Positions 1-13,900 of a stretch of 64,000 bases of DNA are shown piece after piece. Source of the DNA: Heliocidaris tuberculata (lineage: Eukaryota; Echinodermata; Echinoidea; Camarodonta; Echinometridae). Positions within the stretch are counted from its first letter, which is position 1. Each line of letters opens with the position of its first letter. The DNA lies in contig CM046851.1 of NCBI GenBank assembly GCA_025618425.1, positions 1,800,404 through 1,864,403 of the forward strand. The letters are read 5' to 3'. The translations under genes were made by a program, and so were the position numbers. The notes beneath the pieces were generated by a model. It worked only from the letters and a program-made list of their open reading frames with translations. It had not been told where the DNA came from and ran no database searches.

Positions 1-10
1 CCTGAAAGGG
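1..10 (-). mobile_element. End of a TTAA-flanked MITE, family A (cut by window edge)
   Basis: CCTGAAAGGG followed by TTAA is the same terminus as the family A copies elsewhere in the window, in the orientation of the 2810-3217 copy. Confidence 0.7.
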
Positions 11-146
11 TTAATACCTCACCAAAGGGCAATGGTGAATTGTCTCCGTTTCGAGAACAGGACTTTTCATTGACATGACTACTCACCCTCAGAGCCATCA
101 CATTTCCTCTTTTATGTTAATTCTGTTTACCTCTTATTACTATTAA

Positions 147-542
147 CAGAGCTGCCAAGTTCTATTTTGCAATTTCAGTATTCTTAACCCCCAAAATCAG
201 TATTTTTCTACGTGGCATGCATGTATATCAGCAGAGTTCATTCACCGATTACATTTCAGTCCCACACGTAGACAATCATGTTGTAGCATAAGCAAAGCAC
301 ACAGTAAACATACTTGGCATACGAACGGATATCCGATATGTACGTCTACCCGTTAGCGCGCGGAGTGCGCACCAGCCATGCCACAGACTAATACATGATT
401 GACACGGTGCACGCACCGGCCATAGACTATATACATAACTGATTTTGTACATTTCCTTATTTCAACATGAAAAACCGTACTCCCTTATTTTAACTTGATT
501 TCCGTACAAAATACGGGAAATCCGTACTACTTGGCAGCTCTG
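147..542. mobile_element. MITE with CAGAGCTGCCAAG terminal inverted repeats
   Basis: Starts CAGAGCTGCCAAGTT and ends with its inverse (TTGGCAGCTCTG). It is flanked by a 6-bp direct repeat TATTAA (141-146 and 543-548), is 396 bp long and contains no open frame. Superfamily not assigned. Confidence 0.8.
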
Positions 543-611
543 TATTAATTGTTGATGTTGTTATTATCATCATCATCATTATGTGTTGTTATTATTGTTT
601 AAGTTGTTTAC

Positions 612-787
612 CTGTTCTTGCCTCCTGACGTGATGAGACAAGCACATGATCCTGTGCTGACCTTGCCATCGATGAGGTACCTAGCAACGCATCCTGCCTT
701 CTCCATCCCATCGGCTAACCTCTTACCGAAGTCATCATTGCCGATGCAACCAAAGAAAGTGCAGACTTTGGGCTTGTCCAGTATCCA
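612..787 (-). CDS. ADK: ADK coding exon 4
   Basis: Acceptor CAG at 790-788 and donor GTAAAC at 611-606. It encodes WILDKPKVCTFFGCIGNDDFG and continues to TGSCACLITSGGKN, matching the kinase lid and the TGTCAACIT-type strand of animal ADK. It ends in phase 2 (AG). The next exon is beyond the left edge, and nothing coding is visible in 1-611. Confidence 0.94.
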
Positions 788-3700
788 CTGTATAGGAAGA
801 TGAAAAACAGATGTTGGTTTAAGTCTCGTTCATGTATGATGCAGTTTAACTGGAAAAAAGAAAACTTGCTGTGGCAAAATAAAGCCATTTAAAGTGTAAA
901 TGAATGACACGTGTGATGAAAAAAATACAACTTGCATGCAATAACGCGTACTACCTTATATACTTTAAAGTTTTCTCTGCGCATGTTGTAGTCGGTGACT
1001 GTGTATGTGTGTAATGAGCTGATGAGTGTGTGTTTTGATGTCTTGGCAGTCTAATTCTGATCATACTAAAACTGACTCTGTAATGTTAAAACCTTTATAA
1101 AACATTTGTACCCTACAAGTTGATTTTTGTACACAAATCTTATGTAAACGGAATTTTTTTTTTTTCATGTGTACCAATTCTAGGACAAAACGGAATTTCT
1201 GTTTTTCAGACCATTTGAAACAAAAAATCAGTGTCCCTTGCTTTAACCCTATAAAAAACTAGATACATGTAGTATCACAGTGATCAAAAATATGCTCCAG
1301 AGACATATGCTCTGGGCTTTATGTCATTGAGGATATTGGATAAGAGAGTGGGTTTTCAGTTAGGTGGAGTCTTTGGAATAGGAGTAGATACAGTATTGTG
1401 TCCAGAGATGGAGATGAAAAATAGAGTTGGCAATCACCATGGAGTAGTTGTCGATGGAGAATGTACTGTACCTTCTCCATCATACTGCACTGAAACCCCT
1501 CTCTAATTCTCATGCTTGATCAATCCTGAATGATCTAAACTGATCCGGATTGACCATAAGAAGTCATGTGAATGATCTAAACTGATCCGTATTGACCATA
1601 AGAAGTCATGTGAATGACCAAAATCAATCGTAGTGCATCAGGAAGTACAGGGAGGGGATACAGACTAGCCATGAGCATGAATTAATCCCTTCAGTCCCAC
1701 AAGTTAATTTTGATGTTGTCCTCTCTTTCTCACCTGTGCTACTCTGAAGGTATTCTGTGTAGCTCCACCAGGGATGTAATCTACTTCATATTTTTCCTGC
1801 ATTTCCTTGAAAATGGGTATATGCTTTTCCTCTGCCAGGATAGCATCGTTAGCTTTCATGTCATATCTAAGAGAAAGAGATTAGAAAAGAGGGGGGAAAA
1901 GATGAAAAGATGAAAAGGAAAAGCAAAGATATAGTTGAGTGCAAGATAAAGAAAGGGAGAGAATGAGAGAGAAAGAGAGAAAGAGCATGAGAGAGAAAGA
2001 GAGAAAGAGAGAGAAAGAAAGAGAAAGAGAGAAAGGAGAGAGAAGGGAGAGGCAGAGGGATAGAAAGAGAGCGAGTGATAGAGAGAAGGGGAGAGAGAGG
2101 GGAAAGAGAAAATGCATAAACCAACGTAAAAGGTAAATAGGGCCTCTTCCAAGCAAATGTCTTGTAACATTTGTATTGCCCTAAAATTTATACTTTGTTT
2201 GGTGCCCTACATGTACATGCATGAATTCATTTCATTAATTCTAAACTCTTAAAGAAAATTTCCATCTCTAATTTCTTTGAATGAGCCATTAACCATAAAA
2301 CAGCTACAAATATTCGTCTTTTACGCGTAGCATATCCTTTTGAATTTTCTAAATTAAATAATTGATTATTGTAAAGTTGAGTGTAACTCAAAAGAATTAT
2401 ATGTCTGCTGTCTTCTCACTTCTCATTTAATCCTGTATCCTATGGAATAGTTCTCTGACATAATATTTACTTTTTTCCTCAATCATTATTAATAGTAAGA
2501 ACTTACTTCTTGAGGATGTTTTCATCAGCATTTGCTGATATATCCAAAAGAGGGTTTCCAATTCCAATAATCGCGCCTTCACTGAAAAAGAACACAAAAC
2601 ACATTTCTAAACAATTATTTTTGTGAATCAAAATTGTTTTAAAAAATGTAAATTCGAGCTGAATATAAATAAAGACAATGAATTAGCAGGGAAAGCTAGT
2701 GAGTCCAATGATGGTGTAATAGTCTTTGATCCACATTTAAAGGCAAGTTGACACATAACACGATAAATCACCAAGAAAAATTGCCGTGGCAAAATACTAA
2801 AACTGTTAACCCTTTCAAGACAATTGACCACATTTTGTGGTTTGGCTCAATAACTTTTAATTCAGAGCTCTACAAAATATACCAGATGCATGAGTAGAAA
2901 GAGCAAAAATTTCTGCACATACTATGTCAATTTTTGTTGCTTGACCATATCGTGTTTGATGCCAGGAATTTTTAAAACAAGAATAAGCTTTAAAATCTTT
3001 AAATTGGCAACACATTGAGAGGTTCAAAATCATTGTTTTTTGTCAAAATTGGCAACTTTTTCAACTTTTTGATAAAGGTTTTAACCATGTATGTTGTTTT
3101 CAAAGACATTACATTTTATTAGAACCACGTAGCATTAAAAGAAAAATATTATTGTTGCTAATTTGAAGAACAAAATGTGATCAATTTAGCCAGTAAATAA
3201 TTCCTGTCCTGAAAGGGTTAATGAAAGACAAGTGGGGATGAGAGAAGCCTAACTGTATGTAACATAGGTTCGATGTAAAAATGTCAAGAGGTAAAAATGT
3301 CAAGAGGTAAAAATATTAGAAATAAATATGTAAGAGGTAAAAATGTCAGATGTAAAAATGTATGAGGAAAAATGTACGGGGTAAAAATGCCAGAGGAAAA
3401 AATTTTAGAAGTAAATATGTAAGAGGTAAATCAACTAGTCACCCAGGGCCAACTGAATAGAACTATTTATGGAAACTAATCTGCAGAGTTGAAGAATATT
3501 AAGGGAACTCTTGATAAAAAATTGTGATATTTTCCAATACTTTGAGTTTGTTTGTAGTCAGTGGCTTAAATCCGTACGGAGAAGCAGGGGCATTCAGGAG
3601 CCAAGATTTCTCTAGTGAACACAAAAAGTACATACGAAGACATGCACAAAACCCCAAATTTACGCATACATGTACTTATACCAGGCGTGTAGCCACTCTT

Positions 3701-6700
3701 GTTAGTGGGGGGGGGGGTGGGGGGGGGGGGGGGGCGGGGTGACACAATGCCGTATCCCTCACTAACACTAAATAATTATCCACATGTGGCTATAAATACA
3801 AGCAGACATGTTTACCCCTGGCGAAACATTTTATTACAAAGTTTAAGTACCATTTTGCGGTCAGTTGACAGACCTACGCCCATCAAAACTGGAAACAAAC
3901 ATTATCAAAGCTGTTCTTCACGAACAACAACTTGTAAACGATGATTATCTAGTCTGGCAGTTTGCCATGTGCTTTCGACTGTGCTGTAATGCAGTTAGTT
4001 TTGAAAGGTAGAAGATGTAACTTTTTTTGTTTTGTTGATAAGCTATGTACCATGTTGTGAATAAGAAATTAAAAAATATAATGTTTTGAGGCCTCTCAAA
4101 CTAAACTGATTTTCCAAATTCAAGATGCATTTGTTTAACGTACATGTAGTACATTTATTGTACAATGTTTTCTTAATAATTGCTAGAAACCGTCGTGTAA
4201 ATTTAATATTTATATGCGCACGGTACGGTCACTGTGATGGAGTGGCGATCAACTTTCCCACTCGCTCCAACATACAAAATTACTGAAATGTCAATTTTTT
4301 GAAATGTATAACTTTGTAGGATCTTTTTCTTTTTGGAGGACCTATAACAATGTGCTATCTATAATATATTTTTATTACTACCGCAAGGGAAAAGGCGCTC
4401 AGGAGAAAACCAGAATTAAAATTTCAATACATGTATTGGCTTCTGATTGGTCAATATAGGTACATGTATCGAAAATCAAGTATGTGTAGTGAGTAAAGGT
4501 AGATAGATCCCGATGGCTTGCCATACGAACCTCTAAGCGCGCGCTTCTCTGGAATATGATTGTGCGGTGACCCCTCTGATGTAGCATGGGCAGCTGTTTC
4601 CTCAACGTGTTTTGTTTGACTATCAGACGCTCAACAATGTGGAAATCGGAAACATACACGAGGATTAAGGGCATGTATGATTGGATTCCGCCATGCTGGG
4701 TCTGTGCCGAAATCACACAGACCTATGGAAGTCATTAAATCATTCACTTCTTAAAGGGAAAGTTCACCCTAAAGATTACTAGAGTTTAAAAAATGCAGAA
4801 AAAATAAAGAAAAATATTGGCGAAGGTTTGATGAAAATCGGTCAAATAATAAAAGAGTTATGACTATTTAAAGTTTTGGATTCGTGACGTCACATGCGAG
4901 CAGCTGCCCATTGGTCATGTAATAAATATTCCATATATTCACATTTTTTTTTACGTTCCACGATAAATTAATATTGTTTCTTTTCAGAATCTAGTATTGA
5001 ATAACATTTCTGACAATATATCAAATGCACAGACGAAAATATTCTAAATTTTCTGAGAAAACTGTATTTTATGGAATATTTATCACATTACATAATGGAG
5101 GAGCTGCTCGCATGTGACGTCACAAAATCAAAACTTCAAAAGTCCATAACTCCGTTATTCTTTAACGGATTTTGTCCAAACTTTCGCCAATATTTTTCTT
5201 TATTTTTTCTGCATTTTTTAAACTCAAGTAATCTTCGGGGTGAACTTTCCCTTTAATGCTTATGTTGGGAGAATTGAAAGAATGAAAGAAAGATAAAAGT
5301 AAAAGTAAAAGAAGGAAATAAAGGCACCATGAAAAAAGGCTTAATATTTAGACTTGTCATTTTCCAAATAAATCTACAAGCATACATTCCTAAATATATC
5401 ACGACATTACTTAATCAAATAAGAAAAACCTTTTTCATTTCAACTTTTGATTTCCTAACTCCTTATATTTTTACCTCTGACATTTTTACCTGGCACCGTA
5501 ACATAGACCCCTGAGTGTACTCATCATTCTGTGTGTCATATGATACAGCAATATAAAGTGTACCATGCTTCTGTTTTTTTTATTTTGCAGCAGCATTTTT
5601 AACTGGCCTTTCAGGACAGGAATTATTTTTGGGCTAAATTGATCACATTTTGTTCTTCAAATTGGCAACAATATTTTTCTTTTAGTGCTACATGGTTCTA
5701 ACAAAATGCAATGTCTTTGAAAACAATATATACATCATTAGAAACTTAGTCGAAAAGTTGAAAAAATTGCCAATTTTGATAAAAAATAGTGATTTTGAAC
5801 CTCTCAATGTGTTGCCAATTTAAGGATTATGAAGCTTATTCTCCTTTTTGAAATTCCTGGCATCAAACGCAATATGGTCATGCAACAAAAATGGACACAA
5901 TGTGTGTAGAAATTTTTGCTTTTTCTACTCCTGCATCTGGTTATTTTTTAGAGCTCTGAATCAAAAGTTATTGAGCCAAACCACAAAATGTGGTCAATTG
6001 TCTTGAAGCGGCATTTTTAAAAGGTGGTTTATTGCATCAGATGGGAAACAAGGCGAAAATGTTTGTGACTGTGTTTTTCTGTACTATGGGCTTCTTCCAT
6101 ACTCTTTTCCTAAGCACCATTTCATTAAAAAATAAAAAATAAACACATGAGCCTTACACATAATACATACATGAAAATAACATGAAAATGTCACTCTCAT
6201 CTCTAATCAATACAATCAACTACACCAAAAAAAAAAAAAATTATTCCTTTTAGTTTAGATTCATGTTCAAGTTAATTGAATAGATCTTACTAATCTTTAT
6301 TGCATTTCTCATACAAGTGCATTTCTCATACAAGTGCATTTCTCATACAAGTGCATTTCTCATACAAGTGCATTTCCGTATTTCGTTGTCACAGTGCAAA
6401 TTTATAGAATCTGATAATTGACAATACCACAATGGATGTGGAGGGTGGAATCATTGTATGGATCAAATGTCCAGCTATAAAAACCACAATTTAAGCACTT
6501 AAAGATTGAGTTGATTTCTGGTCATGTGATTACATTGTGAAAGAAACTGTCTGGAAGAAAGAGAAAGGTTGATTACATAGGCCTAAGGATTGGTGTAGGC
6601 TGTAAGATTTTGGAATCACCAAAATTAGAAGAAATGGACTCAATCCTGCTAAGAGTGACATGCACTGCACACAGAAAAGTGTGTATATGACACTACACGC

Positions 6701-7869
6701 GCATGTGGCATGAAAGTTCAGCTGTTTCTTGTCATATTTCGAATACGAGGGCATTTGAAGAGCAGTCCTTTGCAGGCAACATATCTCCTATATTCTTCCA
6801 AACTGACATACAGAGAATGAAAAAGCTCACAAATTATTGTTCACTTTTCCCAGAACTCAAGCTCTCTTAAGAACAGTGCCTTTTGAGTGTATTAAAATGG
6901 CATTAAACTGGCAAAACTTGAACAGCGCCACCTTACAGTAACCGCCAATTGAGATTATAATTTGAAAATTAATTGCATTTTATTTTGAATTTCGACAAAC
7001 AGCTGTTTGGAAAATAGGCACATTTTATATTTCAAACTATTATTTTTGACGTTGCACATGTGGAAAATGGCCTACAGATACATTCTAAGCTTCTACAAAC
7101 TAGAATGGGGCATGATGGGAAAATTAGAGGCACATACACTTATCAAATCCTGTCGAAAGATGGCGCCATTAGGAGCTTCAATTTACTGTCACTTTAAAAT
7201 ACACCTGAAAAGCCCTCTGCTTAGTTTTCTACACATTTTGATTTAGAAAGGGGTACATGCCATTATGGCACAAAAATTCAAGAGAAAATCTAATGTACAC
7301 ATAATTACTGATAAACATCCCCCCCAAAAAAACAAAAAAACAAAAAACAACAACAAAAAACAAAACAAAACAAAAAACAAAAGCAAAAACAAAAACAAAA
7401 CCCAACAACAACAAAAAACACACAGGTAAAGGCCCCTTTTTTATATTATCATTATCTTGTAGAGGACGACACAGAATCAGTATGGACTACATACCATGCT
7501 GCAGGAATAGACTTTTTGAAATATAAACAGGGGCCACAGGGTCTAATTTTTCTTTAATAAATGGACGAAGACATCACCGGAGCACTACTGCACAGGAAAG
7601 CACTCGTCATTGAGTGCTCTATTAACTTGCAATCAGGCTCTAATTTAAGCACTTAGAGGGCTGACCTCAGCTCTATCTGCACTATACGGGCCATTTACAT
7701 GTATATTTATAACGTAGCTCTGGTCAAAGTAAAAAAAAACACTCAGAAATATCATTGTATACATGTACAGCGTTTGACTGCATACAACAGACAGTGTATA
7801 CAGAATCTACCACACAGACCACAGACAATTCACTCAATTTGCTGGCATGGTTTCTAATCTTTGCATTCA

Positions 7870-7914
<45 letters not shown>

Positions 7915-10900
7915 GAAAAACATTACTGGTATATGAATTTCATGGGAAGCAGGATTAAAAATCATGTTGAACAATTAATGCACAACTCATGTTGTCCATA
8001 TTTCTGTTACATCTCTGAATGAGGTTCTCTAAATTTAACTATTTTGAAAAGGAAAACAATAGACCCCTCATATCGGATACATGTACATACTTTCAATTGA
8101 TGGTTAATTATTACATACTTCTACTTGGCTTAGAATTTGAATGCTTTTCTCTGTTATAACCAGAAACAGAATAATACAGCTATACATTTCGATGCATTCC
8201 CAATTTCTCAAGAACTCAAAAATAAGGATTAAACACTATACAACAGATTTCTGCTTTTCTAAAATAAAAACAAGGCCTGCTTTCAGTCAATTTGTTCTTT
8301 ACATCTTTTGAGTAATTTTCTCCCACCACTATAATGTACAATGTACATATGTATGTGCTCCACAGCTGTTGAATACATTTGATTCAAATCATCTTTACCT
8401 GGTAATCTAAACACATCCAACAATTAATACATACATGGTGATGGTAACCAAAAATATTTCCAGTAATCTATAACTACACATAATTACTTAAATGTAATCC
8501 TTAGATTCTCTGCTTAGGTAGATCTTATTCTTTAGAATGCCACAAATACATTTGATTTAAATCTTTTAAATAAATAGCTCTTGTGATCAATGCATACGTT
8601 GCCATGGTAGATCTCTAGAATGCTACAATACATTTGATTTTAATCTTGTAATATAAATAACTCTTACAATCAATGCATACCTTGCCATGGTGACTGAAAT
8701 TACTTCCAATAAAAACCTTCTGCAAGAGAAAAATACTACAATCCAGTCCTTAAAATATTCTCAGGTAGCTCTTTAGAATGCAAATGCCACAATAGAATTA
8801 TCAGCTGCCCTTCACTCTCTGCCCCCACTGTACTGTACCAGCTCTGTAGCCACACGTCTGATCTGCTCCAGTAGGTGGTATAAAAGAGGTCTGATATGAC
8901 TGGGGGAGCCTGTTATATACTGAAGGTAGGCATACATGTGAGCTAGCCAGTGCAGTGGGTCTAAAGGCCACACCCCCTTTCAGATAGTCTGTGTTAGCAG
9001 ACTCTGTGTTTAGGTAGCCATGCGAGGAAGGATAGACCAGTTTGTGGTTAGCACATGTCACAAATGACCCCAAATATCCACAGATATTTTAAACATGGAT
9101 AGGTCCCTTTTTGTGCACTTTAGAATAATCACTCCTGAAGTGATAGATATGCCTCATGAATAGCTGAATTTGTTTCACCTTTTTGTAAAGAATACTTCCA
9201 CCTGGGTATGATGGAATGCACCATGGTGCATAATTGATAATGATTACAGGACATTCATGAGCACATATTAAGTAGTTGTGTCTGTGGGTTTTAGAATTTG
9301 TCATAGATGATCTTTATCTGCTCATGGTCAGATTGTATCTACATGTACATGTACAAACTGGCTTATTGTACCATAAACATGCACACTGCAGAACGAAGAT
9401 GGGAATAATTAGAGAAATGTAGAAAAAGACAGAAAGACAGCCTAGCATCAATGAATTTGGTCTGCTTGCTATAATTTATAAAGGACCGCTATTCATTTAG
9501 TCACGTGTTATGGATAGCGGTCCTTATGAATGACGGTCCTTGTGAATAGCGAGGTACATGTAATTTGTATATATGGTTTGCTCGCTATGTATAAGGGCCA
9601 CTATTTATAAAGGACCGCTATACATTAAGTCACGCGTTATGGATAGCGGTCCTTATGACTAGCGAGGTTACCCCGAATTTACAGCCTCCATTCATACATG
9701 TTCATTGTACAAGTTCTTTGCTTTGAGAGGATAAACAGGCGATCAACCTAGTAGGAAGGCTGAAAGCTTGGTTCAGCTCCACTCACGACACAACACGTAT
9801 TGATCATTTAAAGGGAAAGTTCACCCCGAAGATTACTTGAGTTTAAAAAATGCAGAAAAAATAAAGAAAAATATTGGCGAAAGTTTGGACAAAATCCGTT
9901 AAAGAATAACGGAGTTATGGACTTTTGAAGTTTTGATTTTGTGACGTCACATGCGAGCAGCTCCTCTATTATGTAATGTGATAAATATTCCATAAAATAC
10001 AGTTTTCTCAGAAAATTTAGAATATTTTCGTCTGTGCATTTGATATATTGTCAGAAATGTTATTCAATACTAGATTCTGAAAAGAAACAATATTAATTTA
10101 TCGTGGAACGTAAAAAAAAATGCGAATATATGGAATATTTATTACATGACCAATGGGCAGCTGCTCGCATGTGACGTCACGAATCCGAAACTTTAAATAC
10201 TCATAACTCTTTTATTATTTGACCGATTTTCATCAAACCTTCACCAATATTTTTCTTTATTTTTTCTGCATTTTTTAAACTCAAGTAATCTTCAGGGTGA
10301 ACTTCCCCTTTAAGATGTCTGTGGTTGCAGACTATCATTAACCTTTGAACAAGGAAAGTCTGACCATAAAATAAAACCTCTTACAGTAGTCAGGTTCACA
10401 CGAAGAGAGCTAAACTTAAATTCAAAACTTTAACTTATCTTGTAGTTTCAGACTGTACGAACGGACTCATAGTTTCGAAACTTTAAGTTTACTTGTAGTT
10501 CCTCGCTTGTAGTTAATGCCAAAACCACGAGCAGCGGGGGTCCTCTGTCATAGTTATGGACCATGTGGACAGAATAAACTAAGTTTAGCAAATTCACTGT
10601 TAACCATCACCTCTCTGTTCAAGTAAAATAACGATCGCTCCACTTGTAATCTCAGAATGAGTGTCGTTGTTTCAAGCCTGTGTGAACCCTCATCGTTGTT
10701 CCCTGTGTGTGCCCTGTATATACTAATATTTTTTCACATGGTGTACTCTCTATATGACAAAACTGTTTTCCCGAGGTAGTACAAGAGTTGAAGTTGAAGA
10801 CAGTAGCAACAAGTACAATATTTCTTGGGAAGAGTTACTGAATTCTCCATATCGCATATAGCTCTCCGAATCCGAACGCATGCGGCGCTCTAATTTTGGG

Positions 10901-13900
10901 GCATGTGATTGCTGGCAACTGAGCTTCCGGGTCCGGCACGTCATTGACAATGTGTTAGAAGACGTGGTCAGCCTAGCAAAAACTCCCTTTGTTCCTAATC
11001 TAGCAAATAATCGTGTTTTTATACAGTTGATATTTAAATGGGATTCTTCTGTGAAGCCACCCAATGTGGGATGTTGAGCCGAAGATACAAAACGTGTTTT
11101 CAGCAGAACAATCACGCACGAAAAAGCAAGGAAATATAGCTATAGACTGGAACCGGAAATATATGTGCCAACATCGTTGTCCCCGATATCGGCATCGGGA
11201 GCTGATATCGGCTGATATCGGCTGATATCGGCTGATATCGGCTATATGCGATAGGGAGAATTGAAAATGAAGGCCTTAAAAATACTTACATATAATATAC
11301 ATAACTAAAGAATCTTTAAGTTTCCTTAGTATGGCCATTACAGGCAGGTTGGATCCAACTGTTAAACATGTTAAAGGTAACAGACAGTTTTGGTAAGCCC
11401 TCAAAAACTTTTCATCTTATTTCTTGGATTTTTGTTGATAAATACTGTAGCAAGATACTAGCAATACTAAGATGCTGTGAAGATTTTGCCTCCTACAGTT
11501 TAATATTAAACAGAGGGGCAAAAATAATTTATATACTAGGCCAGGCACGTAAACTTCCAACAAAAGCAGAATGCAATACACTGTACACACATGTGTAAAA
11601 CCAACGAGGATTCTGTGTATAGCACACACAGTGACACACATGCTATTTCCATGCAAAGCCCCAAGATTCTTGTGCGGGGAGCCGTCAGGGTGAAAACTGG
11701 AAAGGTCCTAGTTTAAGGCAGTGATATAGCGTTTCTTACAGATATTTTCACTGAAATTCACTGGAAATCATAGATGGAATACCAAATGATCTCTTACAAA
11801 CATCTTTTGATACAAGGAGAACAATATGACACTACATTCAACAAGTTTGTTTCCAATTTCGCTCTTGCTACCACAAGTGTATATTAGCTTTAAAGTTGTA
11901 CAGAGAATTACCCCGGGGGGGGGCACTCACGTATATTGGTGGTACGGGGACGTGCCGCTTTGATGACCCCCTTTTTCAGACCCCGATTTCCGTTCTCTAG
12001 ACACTCAGTTCCGCTCAGGAGCCGCTCAGCCCCGCTCTGAAGACCCCCGTTATGAAACATATCCTTTCGCATGCGGCCGGGAGCGTGGCGGAGGCAGTGG
12101 TCGCTCGACCTGGTCTCGCGCCGTAGGCCCTTTCGTCGCGCGAGCCTTGAAAACTGCTCCAGCTAGCTAGCTACTAGCGCTACACGGCGCGGGCGCGGCC
12201 CGTCCCGAGATCCTGCGATAGCGAAGGTGTACCGCCGATAAAGCGAGGTTAGTTTTGTAGTTCCCTAGACCCTTTTTTTCACTCTGCCCAATAGATCATA
12301 GTTCCCAAGACCCCGTATTTTACACCTTGAAGTCAGTTCCTTAGACCCCCTTTCCGGGGATTCGTGAGGCACACCCCCGTCAAAATATAATTCGAGTGCC
12401 CCCCCCGGGAGAATTACCAGCCTTACTCTTTTCAAAGCTGACATTGTATATTGCTCTTATGTCCTCATGAATTAATCCAGTCATAATTTATGAAACTGAC
12501 GGGTAACTTTTTTAACAACAACAATAAATGAGTAATAATATTAAGATTTGGCAGCAACAAATGTAGCCTGGGCAATTTTCAAAGCAAATTCCCATAAGTA
12601 CAGCCAGTACAACATGAGTGGCCCTTCCAATGTACTTAGATTGGTACCTACATGTATAAGAAAAAAAAAAAATCTTTTGTCTGTTTATAACCCTCTCCCC
12701 CTAAATAGAAAAGTAGAGGTAGAAGCACGCCACAACTATAAAACGAAATGCCTCTTAAAATTTTTGAAAAAGTCTCTACTACATGTACGTGTATAGTCGA
12801 GAGGAAAACTGAGGCCAAAACACACAATAAGCCCGCAGATTCTGAAATCAAAGACTACAGGACTCTGGTCTTACACCAGTAGCTGTGACCTCATTTTGAC
12901 ATGGAAGAGAGTCCATCTGCTGGAGATGACACTGATCTAGGCCAGGAGGCATTATTTAACCAGTCGGAGAGGCATGTTTCTAAAAATAGCCACTAACGTA
13001 ATGTAGCTAAGGTAACTAATCTGCATACAGATACAAAGAGTATGCAACCCTAACCCTAATACTAACCCTAATCTAACCCTAAACCTTATCCTTACCCTAT
13101 CCCTTAATAGAAAATTTTTCTTTTTTTAGAAACAAGCCTCTACGACTAGTTAACCCTTTTGAGACAACTGAATACATTTTGTGGTTTTGCTCAATAACTT
13201 TTGATTTAGAGCTCTAAAAAATATTCCAAATGCTTGAGTAGAAAGAGCAAAAATTTCTGCACGCATTGTGTCCATTTTCATTGCATGACCACATTGCATT
13301 TGATGCAAGAAATTTTAAAAAGGAGAATAAGCTTCTAAATCCTTAAATTGGCAACACATTGAGAGGTTCAAAATCACTGTTTTATGATCAAAATTGGCAA
13401 TTTTTTCAACTTTCGAAAGTTTCGAAACTATGTATATTGTTTTCAAAGACATTACATTTTATCAGAACCATGTAGCACTAAAAGAAAAATATTGTTGTTG
13501 CCAAGGTGAAGAAAAAAATTGGATCAATTTAGCCCATGAATAATTCCTGTCATGAAAGGGTTAAATAATGCCCACCATCTAGGTGTGGGGTGTAAGGTTC
13601 CTTATTGAAGGTTGAGGATATCACAACTGTCACTGTTTGATTGTTTGGTCCAACCATAACAGTTTCCTGTGAACTCTCTAATCTTTTTTCATTACCTTTA
13701 TCTCTAGACTGACAGAGCTTTATCTTAGACGTAGACATTAAAGTGATTGATTAACTTTGTGAAAAATTGTAAAATCAGCTCAAATGCCAGTGAATTGTGT
13801 GCAGTCCTTTAACTACATATATAATTAAGGATATGTGAAAGTATGAGAGAAAATGGAACCCGTTTACTATCCTAAAAAAGAAAAAATCGCGATCAATCGC

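Noticed and set aside
1856..2170. Ser/Leu/Phe-rich open frames on the minus strand
   Set aside because: They translate the GA-rich low-complexity tract.
4399..4716. 105-codon minus-strand open frame
   Set aside because: No recognisable domain, no splice context and no conservation that I can recognise. It is likely chance in intron 1 of ADK.
6301..6376. Regular short direct repeats as a CRISPR-like array
   Set aside because: Head-to-tail 17-bp minisatellite without spacers, in a eukaryotic intron.
8801..9073. 90-codon minus-strand frame (MGSFVTCANHK...)
   Set aside because: No family resemblance, and internal repetition suggests non-coding sequence.
10839..10881. Minus-strand MRSDSESYMRYGEF with a GTAACT donor near a CCGGAAG (ETS-like) site as an alternative ADK start
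   Set aside because: It ends in the wrong phase for exon 2 unless an unlikely internal acceptor is used, and no similarity to ADK N-termini is seen.
13696..13738. Minus-strand MSTSKIKLCQSRDK with a GTAATG donor as ADK first exon
   Set aside because: Its phase does not fit the consensus CAG acceptor of ADK exon 2, and the exon at 24642-24697 fits better. The ATG abuts the TTAA site of a MITE.
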